A stretch of 32,599 bases of DNA from Bacteroidetes bacterium ADurb.Bin012 (GTDB taxonomy: Bacteria > Bacteroidota > Bacteroidia > Bacteroidales > TTA-H9), in the NCBI GenBank assembly GCA_002071415.1, contig MWFC01000024.1, positions 1 through 32,599 of the forward strand. The letters are read 5' to 3'. Positions within the stretch are counted from its first letter, which is position 1, and every line of letters starts with the position of its first letter. The position numbers and the translations under genes were made by a program. The notes under the pieces were generated by a model, which had not been told where the DNA came from, did no database searches, and saw nothing but the letters and a program-made list of their open reading frames with translations. This document shows, piece by piece, positions 1-9,400 of this stretch.

Positions 1-1515
1 TGAAGGCTTAACTGCAAGATGGTGAATATGAACGCTATCACAACCCAAAGTGTTGATGGCACTATCATAATAAGTCCCTGCGGTTTTATAATAAGTGCTT
101 CCAATCAATATACTATCGCCATCACAAATTGTATATACATGTTCATATCGTTCAGAGCGTTTATAGAGAAGTTCTATGGGTATGAGTGAAGTACTAACCG
201 CAAACCACCATGTATTGATAGTATTCTCATCGCCAAGGCTGTATCCCCATGAATGGCAGCCCTTAGTGTCGATGCAACCGCTGAGGTTTATTGAACCGCC
301 AAGGTTGCTATCATCCCAAAAGACTTTGGGTTTATTTCCTTGAGGTCGTATTAAATCTACGATAAAGCCTTTCCATGTCGAAGCACTATATTCTACGTCA
401 TATAGTGGCAAATGTGTTAATCCGTTTACATAAGTGATTTCAATTTCAATAATAGTTCCACTTGGAACTGAATCGCCCAATCCATTCAAGCCATTCCAAA
501 CTATAGTAGTTGAATATCCACTGTAAACCGAATCAGTAAGATTGATATCTTCTGGCTGAACACCGGGTGCCGGATTAATTTGCAGAATGATATTGGCCAC
601 CCCGGGTTTATTGACAAAAAGCGTTATATTCAGATGCCCATCGCATTGATTGGATGTTACCACCGAATCGACACCGCCCAGGATTCCTGTTGGGAAAAGA
701 ATAGAATCTGGATTATTGACGAAGATTTTATATTCTGGATAGGTGTAGTTTCCTGCTACTGATTTTCGATCGATGATAAAGTTACCCGTATTGGAGACCC
801 CTGTTGGGTTACATGCAACTGTAAAACGTGCAGGTGCCATTCCATTGAAATGGATGGAGGTGGTAATCTGGTCATTTGTATAGGGATACATTACTCCAGT
901 AAAAGGATCATTATTGTTCCCCATTTGAAGTTGCCAATTCTTCGACCATAACCTGCCCTTTTTTTCGATGTTACCACTTCCCACAACAGTAATGTCCCAG
1001 TAAGTAATATATCTTTGCCCGCTGGCCGGGGTCCATGAAAACTCGAAATAAAAATTCCCTGCATAATTAGGTGAAAATGTTAATGGATCATATCCGGCTG
1101 CGTTAATGGGTTTTGGCCCATACACAGCTTGATTGTAATTTGAAATATATCCATTGCCAGAAGTCGGTAAAGGCACGGGCGTGCCTGATGCAGGATACAC
1201 TACTGTTCCAGTTGAATCCTTAATAACAAAAGAAAAATTGGGGCTTTCAGGTTTGAAACCAAAATAGACTATTTCGGATGTATTGCCAATAGTAACCCAA
1301 AGCCTATATTCGGGAGGAGCAACAGGTGTTGCAAAAGGACCTCCATCATTGTTGGTCACTGGTAATGAATAACTCAATCGAAGTCGCACATTCCGATTGG
1401 ATTCGGGTTGTAGCTCTCTTGTCCCCTCGGCTTCGGCTTGAATCATGAGTGAAAAAAAACTCGATAAAAGAAGAAATAAAGATTTTAAATTAGCGATTTT
1501 TCCCCAAAATTTCAT
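1..1515 (-). CDS. Large secreted surface protein, CHU/gliding-associated type (C-terminus cut by window edge)
   Basis: The reading frame is open from ATG at 1515 to the window edge, 505 codons with no stop, so the C-terminus is missing. A Sec signal peptide is visible (KSLFLLLSSFFSLMIQAEA), and the mature chain starts near EGTREL. The body is aromatic, Gly- and Asn-rich and lines up along its length with the protein encoded at 1743-3509. Shared landmarks are GY(I)S-YNQA, WSK-WQ, NGL.GLG-VPSGT, VNGLT-LP, FWDDS..GGS.NL.GC, GCHSW-YS and NTWW. These belong to a module I recognise from giant gliding-motility-associated proteins of Bacteroidota. The last visible part (CDGDSILIG...GCDSV) is the start of a repeat common in such proteins. 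By comparison with the paralogue about 80 residues are missing. Likely role: exported cell-surface or secreted protein, ligand unknown. Confidence 0.85.
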   Translation of the reverse strand, partial: MKFWGKIANLKSLFLLLSSFFSLMIQAEAEGTRELQPESNRNVRLRLSYSLPVTNNDGGPFATPVAPPEYRLWVTIGNTSEIVYFGFKPESPNFSFVIKDSTGTVVYPASGTPVPLPTSGNGYISNYNQAVYGPKPINAAGYDPLTFSPNYAGNFYFEFSWTPASGQRYITYWDITVVGSGNIEKKGRLWSKNWQLQMGNNNDPFTGVMYPYTNDQITTSIHFNGMAPARFTVACNPTGVSNTGNFIIDRKSVAGNYTYPEYKIFVNNPDSILFPTGILGGVDSVVTSNQCDGHLNITLFVNKPGVANIILQINPAPGVQPEDINLTDSVYSGYSTTIVWNGLNGLGDSVPSGTIIEIEITYVNGLTHLPLYDVEYSASTWKGFIVDLIRPQGNKPKVFWDDSNLGGSINLSGCIDTKGCHSWGYSLGDENTINTWWFAVSTSLIPIELLYKRSERYEHVYTICDGDSILIGSTYYKTAGTYYDSAINTLGCDSVHIHHLAVKPS

Positions 1516-1742
1516 AGTACAAATGCGAGATTGTAATAGAAAAACACATGATAGATTCGATAAAAGTTCTTAAAATTCTCATTACAAATTTACATGAAAA
1601 ATGTTATACCATACCTTGTTTTTTTATATTCTTGGGCTAAATTATGCGGATGATAATGATTTAGAAAGACCTTTATATCTTTTAAACCCTATTAAAACCT
1701 TTAGGCGAATACGTGTTTAATCTATTGATAGTTAAAAAGATA
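1516..1742. other. Intergenic region between the two tandem surface-protein paralogues
   Basis: AT-rich stretch of 227 bp with no credible ORF. On the minus strand it holds a TAAATTTG box (plus-strand CAAATTTA at 1585-1592), matching the Bacteroidota -7 consensus TAnnTTTG about 70 bp before the start at 1515. There is no good -33 element at the expected distance. I found no convincing terminator for the upstream gene ending at 1743. Confidence 0.5.
1585..1592 (-). promoter_or_regulatory. Candidate -7 box for the surface protein starting at 1515
   Basis: TAAATTTG on the minus strand fits TAnnTTTG exactly, but the TTTG expected 20 bp upstream is absent. It gives a leader of about 65 nt. Confidence 0.3.
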
Positions 1743-3509
1743 TCAATCGTGATAGATGGGTTTTGGAGGGGGTTTAGGATAACTGGTATAATTTACCGAT
1801 CCTTGGCCGGTGCATTCTGCACTATTGGTTACGTTAACGGTATAAGTTCCACTTTGTGTAACAATGATCGTTTGAGTTGTTGCACCTGTACTCCATAGGT
1901 ATTGATAGCCGATGCCCGTGGGAGCAGTAAATTGAACTGGTAGACCATTACAGACAGTTGTATCAGGGCCTAAATTTACGATGGGAGTTGGCCTCAAGGT
2001 TAGATTTGTTGTAACAATGCTATCGCAGCCTTGCTGATTCATCAGATTATTCACATACGTTCCCCCAGCATATACCCAAATTCCATTAATTAAGATCGAA
2101 TCCCCTTCACAAATGCTGGTATTTATGGTTCCCGTATAAGAGCGGCGATAATTTACCGTAACCGGGTCTCCGGTAGTGCTTGATGCATACCACCAAGTAT
2201 TGATGTAATTATTATTCCCCACTGAATATGAAAATGAATGGCAACCTGTAGTCGATATGCAGCCATCCAGATTGACTGAACCGCCCACTTCAGAATCATC
2301 CCAGAAAAGGGCGGGGGAGGGTCCCGCAGGTCGAATCAATGAAACTTTAAAACCATAGGGATGTGTATCTGGATCGCGCATAGGAAGATTAGTAAGCCCA
2401 TTAATGTAAGTTACCGTAATCGTAAAAACCGTACCGCTTGGCACGGGCAAACCCATTCCATTCAATCCATTCCAAGTAATAGTATTATTGCCGACATTTA
2501 CATTAGCGGTGAGACTTAAATCTTCGGCTTGAGTACCTGGAAGTGGATTGATATTAAAAAAAATATCAACCTTTCCGGTTTTATTTACTGGAACGAAAAT
2601 ATCAAGGTTGCCATCGCAATGACTATCTGTTGTAATGGGTCCGGTTATGGATCCAAATGCTCCAGTTGGATAAACAGTAATATCGGGATCATTCAAAAAA
2701 ATTTTGTATTGCGCATTTACTGTATAAGAAGTGCCAAGTTTTGATTTACGATCTACTTCGAAAACTCCTGTATTAGTAATCCCCGTGGGGTTGCAGTAAA
2801 CGGTAAATACATAAGGCTGAATACCATTGAAATCTATTTTAGTTACTATGCCATCATCGGCATAAACAAAAAGGCTTCCCGTAAATTCATTGTTTTGATT
2901 TCCCGAGGTAAATTGCCATGCTTTTGACCATACTCTTCCATCAACTTCTTGATTAGCTGAATTTCCTACTGTAATATCGAAGTATTTGAAACGACAGCGG
3001 TCGGGAGAACCCCAACCAGAGTAATTAAATGAAAATTCGATATAGTAATCTCCTGTCATGGTAGCTGTATGTGTCAAAGGAGTGTAACCGCCTGTGTTTC
3101 CAGTCAAATTATTGGGGCCTATGGTTGCTTGATTATAGGTCGAAATGTAACCTGCACCTGAAGTTGGAAGGTTGGTTGGCCCCATAGCAATAGAGCCATC
3201 GGGTTTACGTAATCGATATTGTACATCTGAAATGTTTCCACCGTAGTTGTCGATACGATCGCCAAAGCCAAAACAGATTTTTTCTCCAACAGTTTTAATA
3301 TGAATATTGAGCCTGTCATCAACTCCACAATCGAACCATGCAAAATTGCTAAATGATGGCATAAGTTGTAGTTCTCCAAAGCTGCTGGTTGTAGGCATAA
3401 TTTGTTTGGTACCTTCGGCTAATAAATTTGTAGATAAGAGAAGAAACAGGATTAAAATTTGTGTAATAAATAGCTTTTTGCAGCCAGTTAGTATCATAGG
3501 AGTTATCAA
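1743..3509 (-). CDS. Large secreted surface protein, CHU/Ig-like, tandem paralogue
   Basis: 588 residues with an N-terminal signal peptide (FITQILILFLLLSTNLLA, cleavage before EGTKQ). Met5 is an alternative start. Residues about 40-440 form the same module as the protein at 1-1515. Then come a CEGDSILING...GCDSI repeat and one Ig/PKD-like repeat opening with VNLGPDTTVC. The protein stops at PKPPPKPIYHD, with neither a type A T9SS domain nor the usual gliding-motility C-terminal domain. Downstream frames stop at once, so this is not a simple truncation. It starts 21 bp after the stop of the gene at 3531-5342, so the two are very probably cotranscribed. Function unknown; export and a role as cell-surface adhesin or matrix protein are inferred. 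Confidence 0.88.
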   Translation of the reverse strand: MITPMILTGCKKLFITQILILFLLLSTNLLAEGTKQIMPTTSSFGELQLMPSFSNFAWFDCGVDDRLNIHIKTVGEKICFGFGDRIDNYGGNISDVQYRLRKPDGSIAMGPTNLPTSGAGYISTYNQATIGPNNLTGNTGGYTPLTHTATMTGDYYIEFSFNYSGWGSPDRCRFKYFDITVGNSANQEVDGRVWSKAWQFTSGNQNNEFTGSLFVYADDGIVTKIDFNGIQPYVFTVYCNPTGITNTGVFEVDRKSKLGTSYTVNAQYKIFLNDPDITVYPTGAFGSITGPITTDSHCDGNLDIFVPVNKTGKVDIFFNINPLPGTQAEDLSLTANVNVGNNTITWNGLNGMGLPVPSGTVFTITVTYINGLTNLPMRDPDTHPYGFKVSLIRPAGPSPALFWDDSEVGGSVNLDGCISTTGCHSFSYSVGNNNYINTWWYASSTTGDPVTVNYRRSYTGTINTSICEGDSILINGIWVYAGGTYVNNLMNQQGCDSIVTTNLTLRPTPIVNLGPDTTVCNGLPVQFTAPTGIGYQYLWSTGATTQTIIVTQSGTYTVNVTNSAECTGQGSVNYTSYPKPPPKPIYHD

Positions 3510-3530
3510 TAGAGAGTTAATTTAAAAAAT

Positions 3531-5342
3531 TCAGTTGTGCTTAATAGGTTTGGGAGGAGGTAGAGGATGAACCGTAAGTTGAATCGTATCGGTATAATGG
3601 CAACCATTTTCATCTTCAACAGTCACCGAATAAGTTCCCGCTGTTCCCGTAGTATAATATTGATCATGAACATTTCCTGGCACCCAAAGATAATTCACAT
3701 AGCCCGCACCGGCATCGAATGTAGCAGTTTGCCCCTCACAAATTTCGACATCTTGTCCCAAATTAACTGGAGTAGATGGGTAGTGAGAAATGATTATGGC
3801 ATCAGACAGAATGCAAAGGTCTTCTGTAACATCAACCCAATAGGTTCCTGCATCCTTCACCCAGATAGAAGAAGTTGTTTCGCCTGTACTCCATAGATAG
3901 CTTTCCCTTCCCGCTCCTGCATCTAAGTAAGTGCTATCACCATAGCAAATAGCCCTATCTGGGCCTAAATTTAAAGACGCAAAATTGCTGAAAAAGCCAT
4001 AACGGGCATTATTGGAGGAATTGCCATACAATACGCCGAGATGGAATAATCCCGAAGAATTCGAAATGCGATAAGCTGTGTTGGAATTGACACCCGACAT
4101 ATTTCCCATGCGTGCATAAACCCATTCGCCTGCAGTACCCGGAACTGTTTGAAAATTACTCGAAGATATGGTAAAAGTTGGAGGGTTAACCGAAAAAGAT
4201 CCCTGATTTCCTGAACGAGTAAATAAGATCAAGCCAAATTGGGAATTTGCAACGCTGCTTCTTGTAAATACAATTTCGTTAGAACCCGTGCATTCTATAG
4301 GTGGAATAACTGCTCCGGCTGGCTGCTGATTGTAGCCCGACATGTGAAAAACCTCTACGGGTTTGGAAGCGGAAAGATAAATTGCATTTTCATCGCCAAA
4401 ATTATAAGTATAAAATTCCCCTGGATTATTAATCGTCGATACATAAGTTCCATTGATATATAAAGCTGTATTGGCCGAATCGGCAAAAACATATATTCGG
4501 TCGGCCGATTGAGAAGAACCGGATACGGTAAAATAACCTTTCACAATGATGTGTTCCTTACCAAATACATTATAAGAAATGATTTGATCACCAATTAAGT
4601 CGGGACCAATATTCGTGCAGGATTGACACTGACAAACCGAATCATCATTTGTGGTTACAGCGATTGGTTTATCAGAAGTAATGAGCGTTCCGGCTGCATG
4701 TTCCGCAGGGCTTTGTCCTATAGAACGGCAAGCATAGGTTTGACCCTTATTCAAGGTTACTGTGAATGGAACATTGGCCGCATGCCCTTCGATGGCTACC
4801 GTGGGTTTTATAGTTACATGGGTGTTGTCTTCGGTAGCTACAACTACAAACCATGAAAACTTTGTGCCTCCTAAATCAGTCCTTTGACTGTTGTAATAAG
4901 TTGTCTGGAATGGAACTATGAACCTTGTTCCTAAGGCATTTCTTCCTTTCAGGGTAAAAATATCTGGATTGCTGCTGCTGCTTTGCTCGTAATAGGCAGT
5001 TATAGGATTAGTACTGGTAAGTTTTAAACCATAGTTTAGAACTTGATTTTGTGGTTTTGTTTCGATTACATCGGTAAAGTCCGTAGGATATTGTAAATCA
5101 AAGGTATAAGTACTATTTGCATTGATATCTACGGTAATTGGAGTAAATTGGGGGCGAGCGGGCTGACTTAGGGTAACTGTAGCTGGTAAATTAAAAGTAG
5201 CTACTCGAATGTATAATGGCCTATCACGTAATCCATTGTTGGATTCATTTTCTGGCCCTGCAAACCAAAATTCGGTATCTGATTGCGAAAAGCCATTTAT
5301 CGTTAATATTAATCCAGCTAATAAGAGAAGGAAATTCCTCAT
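3531..5342 (-). CDS. Secreted protein with IgGFc-binding-like domain and two Ig-like repeats
   Basis: 603 residues with a clear signal peptide (FLLLLAGLILTINGFSQ). The mature part opens with SDTEFWFAGPEN and continues through FIVPFQTTYYN, ATEDNTHVTI, GTLITSDKPIAVT, DLIGDQ and KPVEVFHMSGYN to about residue 455. This is the pattern of the IgGFc-binding N-terminal-like domain frequent in secreted Bacteroidota proteins. Two tandem Ig/PKD-like repeats follow (LGPDRAICYGDSTYLDAGAG and LGQDVEICEGQTATFDAGAG). The end, PLPPPKPIKHN, nearly matches the end of the downstream gene although the rest of the two proteins differs. There is no recognisable T9SS sorting domain. It is first gene of a two-gene unit, with a TATCTTTG box about 57 bp upstream of the start. 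Likely exported; binding partner unknown. Confidence 0.88.
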   Translation of the reverse strand: MRNFLLLLAGLILTINGFSQSDTEFWFAGPENESNNGLRDRPLYIRVATFNLPATVTLSQPARPQFTPITVDINANSTYTFDLQYPTDFTDVIETKPQNQVLNYGLKLTSTNPITAYYEQSSSSNPDIFTLKGRNALGTRFIVPFQTTYYNSQRTDLGGTKFSWFVVVATEDNTHVTIKPTVAIEGHAANVPFTVTLNKGQTYACRSIGQSPAEHAAGTLITSDKPIAVTTNDDSVCQCQSCTNIGPDLIGDQIISYNVFGKEHIIVKGYFTVSGSSQSADRIYVFADSANTALYINGTYVSTINNPGEFYTYNFGDENAIYLSASKPVEVFHMSGYNQQPAGAVIPPIECTGSNEIVFTRSSVANSQFGLILFTRSGNQGSFSVNPPTFTISSSNFQTVPGTAGEWVYARMGNMSGVNSNTAYRISNSSGLFHLGVLYGNSSNNARYGFFSNFASLNLGPDRAICYGDSTYLDAGAGRESYLWSTGETTSSIWVKDAGTYWVDVTEDLCILSDAIIISHYPSTPVNLGQDVEICEGQTATFDAGAGYVNYLWVPGNVHDQYYTTGTAGTYSVTVEDENGCHYTDTIQLTVHPLPPPKPIKHN

Positions 5343-5398
5343 TTGATTCTTTTCAATGTTTTTATGACACCATGAAATGTTATTTAGTTATAGAACCA

Positions 5399-5406
5399 CA
5401 AAGATA
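5399..5406 (-). promoter_or_regulatory. Candidate -7 box for the 5342-1743 unit
   Basis: Minus-strand TATCTTTG fits TAnnTTTG exactly. The -33 position falls on the edge of the palindrome at 5427-5459 and does not read TTTG. The leader would be about 50 nt. Confidence 0.4.
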
Positions 5407-5426
5407 TAGGTTAAATAAATACGAAG

Positions 5427-5459
5427 AAACCTCACAGGTCTCCAAGACCTGTGAGGTTT
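5427..5459. repeat. Perfect 15-bp inverted repeat, REP-like palindromic element
   Basis: AAACCTCACAGGTCT, a CCA spacer, then the exact reverse complement AGACCTGTGAGGTTT. It lies between two divergent genes, so it is not placed as a terminator for either. ACCTGTGAGGT palindromes resemble an intergenic element I recall as scattered in Bacteroidota genomes; that recollection could not be tested here. It may be a REP/RAYT-type mobile repeat or a DNA- or RNA-level hairpin. Only one copy is visible in this window. Confidence 0.75.
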
Positions 5460-5491
5460 GATTTGATAAGTTCAGTTAGGTTTGAATTGTA

Positions 5492-5499
5492 TATATTTG
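5492..5499 (+). promoter_or_regulatory. Candidate -7 box for the small gene at 5519
   Basis: TATATTTG fits TAnnTTTG and ends 19 bp before the ATG. No TTTG lies at the usual 20-bp distance; the nearest is 26 bp upstream. Confidence 0.4.
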
Positions 5500-5518
5500 C
5501 CACTTCATAAATGAAAGA

Positions 5519-5758
5519 ATGAGCGCTTATTACCAGAATAAGGAGGAACTCATAGAGATTTTGGGTGAAAAAATTGCCTATCTGAATAAGGTGCTGTTTC
5601 ACAATACTTCTTCCGAATTTTATTTGGAAGATATCATAGAGGCCATTGATTTTTTGAAAGATCATAAATATGTCCTTACCGGGCAAGGTTTAAATCAGCT
5701 GGAATTTTACATTCATGAGGCTGAAGAATCATTGCGGAGGTATTTAAAAAAGAGTTGA
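5519..5758 (+). CDS. Small acidic helical protein of unknown function
   Basis: 79 residues, rich in Glu, Lys and Leu, predicted mostly helical (NKEELIEILGEKIAYL; EDIIEAIDFLKDH; QLEFYIHEAEESLRRYLKKS). There is no signal peptide, membrane segment or motif I recognise. A -7 box ends 19 bp upstream. The last 15 bp overlap tail-to-tail with the AlbA-type gene on the other strand. The composition is that of a real cytoplasmic protein, while the overlapping minus-strand frame (5432-5686) looks like a shadow. It could be a small regulator or a partner of the neighbouring gene, but nothing in the sequence says which. Confidence 0.6.
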   Translation: MSAYYQNKEELIEILGEKIAYLNKVLFHNTSSEFYLEDIIEAIDFLKDHKYVLTGQGLNQLEFYIHEAEESLRRYLKKS

Positions 5759-6403
5759 ACCCTGTTTTAGGAAGAAAAAGGGTTTATCGTTTTCGAATCT
5801 GATAGCGATAATATCCATTAACATAAACTGTAGAGCGATTTCGTTGGCTTGATTTCGGCTGATTCCCATTAATCGCCTAAAACTTTCCAAACTAACCAAC
5901 CCTTGTTTTTCAAGCATTTGAAGGAAGAACTTTTCAAATGGACCATAAGATAAGGTAGTAATTTCTCCCGAAGATTTACGAGTCCAATATTCTGTCAATA
6001 TTTTTGGTGCCTTAATGTCCCGGTCACTTTGTCGAAGCCATGCAGTCCATTGTCCATGTTCATCTTGAGCATAATACGGGCGATGTCGGCCTTTCGAAAT
6101 AATAATTTCCAAAATCATTTTTCCTCCCATATTCCATTCAATACTTCTAAATGGAATCGGAGGCCGTGAAAAAATATGTGCAGCCGTTTCTACCATGTGA
6201 AACTCTTCGACTGTTTTCACTCCTGCAATAACTCCATTGTCTTTCACTCCAATCAATAACCGGCCTCCGTCGGTATTAGCAAAGGCTACCATAGAACGGG
6301 CAATTTTACGGGAATCATTTACGGCGAATTTAAAATCGAGGTGTTGATTCTCGCCCTTCTCGATTAATTTTTCAATGTAAGATTTCTTTCTATTGGAGGC
6401 CAT
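5744..6403 (-). CDS. AlbA_2/Schlafen-type putative DNA-binding protein
   Basis: 219 residues, cytoplasmic. The N-terminal half has the pattern of the AlbA_2 (divergent AAA-4, Schlafen-like) domain: GENQHLDFKF near residues 17-26, ARSMVAFANTDGGRLLIGVKDNG near 35-57, then a beta-rich section with a basic ISKGRHRPYYAQ stretch. The C-terminal 75 residues look like a winged helix (LVSLESFRRLMGISRNQANEIALQFMLMDII). The family is annotated as ATP-binding or transcriptional-regulator proteins, often without a proven role; RNA or DNA binding is the usual proposal. It is divergent from the GH65 fusion gene with 82 bp between starts, so it could regulate that gene, but this is only inference from position. 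Confidence 0.85.
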   Translation of the reverse strand: MASNRKKSYIEKLIEKGENQHLDFKFAVNDSRKIARSMVAFANTDGGRLLIGVKDNGVIAGVKTVEEFHMVETAAHIFSRPPIPFRSIEWNMGGKMILEIIISKGRHRPYYAQDEHGQWTAWLRQSDRDIKAPKILTEYWTRKSSGEITTLSYGPFEKFFLQMLEKQGLVSLESFRRLMGISRNQANEIALQFMLMDIIAIRFENDKPFFFLKQGSTLF

Positions 6404-6457
6404 GGCTTATCAGGCTTTAAGCGTCGGGTTTAGGGCATTAAGTTCTTGCAAATATCA

Positions 6458-6465
6458 TAATTTTG
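6458..6465 (+). promoter_or_regulatory. -7 box of the GH65 fusion gene
   Basis: TAATTTTG matches TAnnTTTG and ends 20 bp before ATG 6486; there is no clear -33 TTTG. Transcription from here would begin after the possible upstream start at 6393, so the box helps fix the start codon at 6486. Confidence 0.5.
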
Positions 6466-6485
6466 TGCCGGGAATCGTACAAATT

Positions 6486-9400
6486 ATGCTTAAAAACTAT
6501 CCTTTTTCGGCTGTTATTTTCGATTTGGATGGGGTTATCACACAAACGGCCCTGGTTCATAGCGCCGCATGGAAGAAAATGTTCGATGAATTCCTTTTGA
6601 ACTGGAGTAAAAAAAATGAGACGGAATTTCAGGAGTTCGAACATAATCAGGATTACCTTCCTTATATTGATGGGAAACCGCGTTATCAGGGCGTGGAGTC
6701 TTTTCTCAAATCTCGGAATATTGAACTACCTTACGGCGATCCCTCCGACTCTCCCGAAATGGAAACTATTTGTGGACTGGGAAACCGAAAAAACCTTACA
6801 TTCAACGAGGTTCTCGAAAAGGAAGGCGTTAAAGTGTATCAATCAACCATAGACTTAATTTATGAACTTCGGAAAAATGGAATACATATAGGTGTAGCCT
6901 CTTCGAGTAAGAATTGCAAGCCAGTGTTGGAGAGAGCGGGCATTTTAAACCTATTCGAAACCATTGTAGATGGAACTGTTTCGGCTGAATTAGGATTAAA
7001 AGGTAAACCTTTTCCCGATATTTTTATTACGGCTTGTAAGAATCTGAATGTTTCTCCAAATAAGGCGGTCGTTGTTGAAGATGCCGTGTCGGGGGTGGAA
7101 GCGGGCAAAAATGGCAACTTCGGATTTGTTTTAGGTGTTGCCCGCGAAAATAATCATCGTGAATTACTGATTCATGGTGCCGATAGGGTAGTAAGCGACC
7201 TCGAAGAATTGGGTGGAATAAAAGGAATGATGGATTGGTTTACCAATGGTTTGTCAACTGATAACAATAGCCTCATTTATTACGATCTGGTTCCCGAGAA
7301 GGAAAAACAAAGGGAAACTCTTTTGACAGTTGGGAATGGATATTTTGCAACCCGTGGCTCGATGGAGGAGACGTTAGCCAGTATATGCCATTACCCTGCT
7401 ACTTATATGGCTGGTGTTTATAATCGGCTTGTTTCGAAAGTAGCGGGAAGAGATGTCGAAAATGAAGATTTTGTAAACTGTATCAATTGGCTGCCTGTCA
7501 CTTTCAAGATTAGCCAAGGCGAGTGGTTTGATCTAGATAAGGCCGAAATCATAGAAATTCAACGTGAGTTAGATTTTCGTTCAGGTATTATGAAACGTAA
7601 GTTGACAGTCAAGTTTGAAGGGAAAACCACTCGAATCGAATCTGAACGCTTTGTCTCGATGCACCAGAGAAATATTGCTGCTCAGAAATATACCATTAAA
7701 CCAATCGATTATGATGATGAGATTACGATAAAAGCAGGGCTCGATATCGATTTGATCAATGATGGTGTGGACCGCTATCGTTCTTTGAACCAAAAACACA
7801 TTTTGCCTCTTGAAGAAAAGGTAGAGAGTAATTCGGGTTATTTGGTGGGTTGCACTACTCAGAGCAATATAAGGATTGCCTGTACTTATATTTTGGATGC
7901 TAACAAAGAAGGGAGTTGGCAACCTCTTGTTTATAAAGGCAAGGTTTTTTCGTTGTTTACTGCCTGCATAAGATCTAATGAAGAAGTTACGTTGACTAAA
8001 CGTATTGTATTGAATAATAGCCTTTCGAATGATGATCCCCTAACTTTAGTTTTAGTAGAAGGCAAAAATTTGAAATCGTATGAAGATTTGCGAGAACTAT
8101 CGGAAGTGGCTTGGCGAAATATCTGGACACGGGTAGATATTGAACTCGAAGGTGATCGTTTGGCTCAGAAAATTTTCCGACTGCACCTCTTTCATTTATT
8201 CGTAACGGCATCACCTCATAATGCTTCGCTTGATGCTGGTATTCCCGCACGTGGGTTGCATGGTGAAGCTTACCGTGGACATATTTTTTGGGATGAACTG
8301 TTCATACTTCCGCTCTATAATTTGAGTTTTCCAGAAATCAGCCGCAGTGCCTTGATGTATCGTTATCGTCGGTTGCCGGCTGCACGAGAATATGCCCGTG
8401 CGCATGGCTACAGAGGTGCCATGTTTCCATGGCAAAGCGGAAGCTCAGGTAGAGAAGAAACTCAGGTAGTACATCTCAATCCTGTTTCTGGTGAATGGGG
8501 CGACGATTACAGCTCCATTCAGCGCCATGTTTCATTGGCTATAGCTTATAATATATGGGAATATTATCATTCCACCCTCGACCAACAATTTCTGAAAGAT
8601 TATGGAGCCGAATTTTTTTTAGATATCTGCATGTTCTGGACTGGCTTATGCCATAAGGATGCCGAAGATGGAAGATACCACATTCGCGGTGTAATGGGAC
8701 CAGATGAGTTTCATGAGAAATATCCTAATGCTAAGCGTGGAGGCCTCGACGATAATGCTTATTCCAACTTAATGACAGTCTGGGCTCTACAAAAGGCCTA
8801 TCAAATGAGAAATATCATTGGTGAAGAATGTTTTCGAAACGTTGCCAGAAAAATCGGTTTAAACGAACAAGAATGGCAAAGATGGAAAAATATCCGGCAA
8901 AATCTTGCACTTTGTATTAATGAAGAGGGTATTATCGCTCAATTCGATGGATATTTCGAACTCAAGGAACTCGATTGGGAATATTTTAAGAAGAAATATG
9001 GCAATGTTTATCGCATGGATCGTTTATTAAAAGCCGAAGGCTTATCGCCCGATGAATTCAAGGTGGCCAAGCAGGCTGATGTTTTGATGATATTCTATAA
9101 TCTTTTGCCCGAAGAAGTGAACCGTTTGCTTCAAGAAATGGGTTATGATTTACCCAAAGATTATTTAAAGAAAAATTTTTGGTATTATTTAAATCGTACC
9201 TCACATGGCAGCACGCTTAGCAGAGTAGTTCATGCCAAACTGGCTCATTTGGTAGGTGAGGAGAAATTGGCATGGCAACTGTTTCGTGAGGCTTTAATCA
9301 GTGATTATATCGATATACAGGGCGGGACTACAGCCGAAGGAATTCATGCGGGTGTAATGGCCGGAACCGTCTGGCTTGCCTTAACTGTTTATGCTGGACT

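Noticed and set aside
1743..3533. Stop-codon readthrough (TGA recoding) after the PPPKPI tails
   Set aside because: The next codons in frame include further stops almost at once, and TGA serves as a normal stop elsewhere (pyrB, pyrI).
5432..5686. Minus-strand 84-codon frame over the small gene at 5519
   Set aside because: Begins inside the other gene, ends in the palindrome, and has Phe/Ile-rich shadow composition.
6393..6485. 31-codon N-terminal extension of the GH65 fusion
   Set aside because: It overlaps the start of the divergent AlbA-type gene, precedes the -7 box at 6458 and adds residues before the normal HAD start; ATG 6486 fits better.
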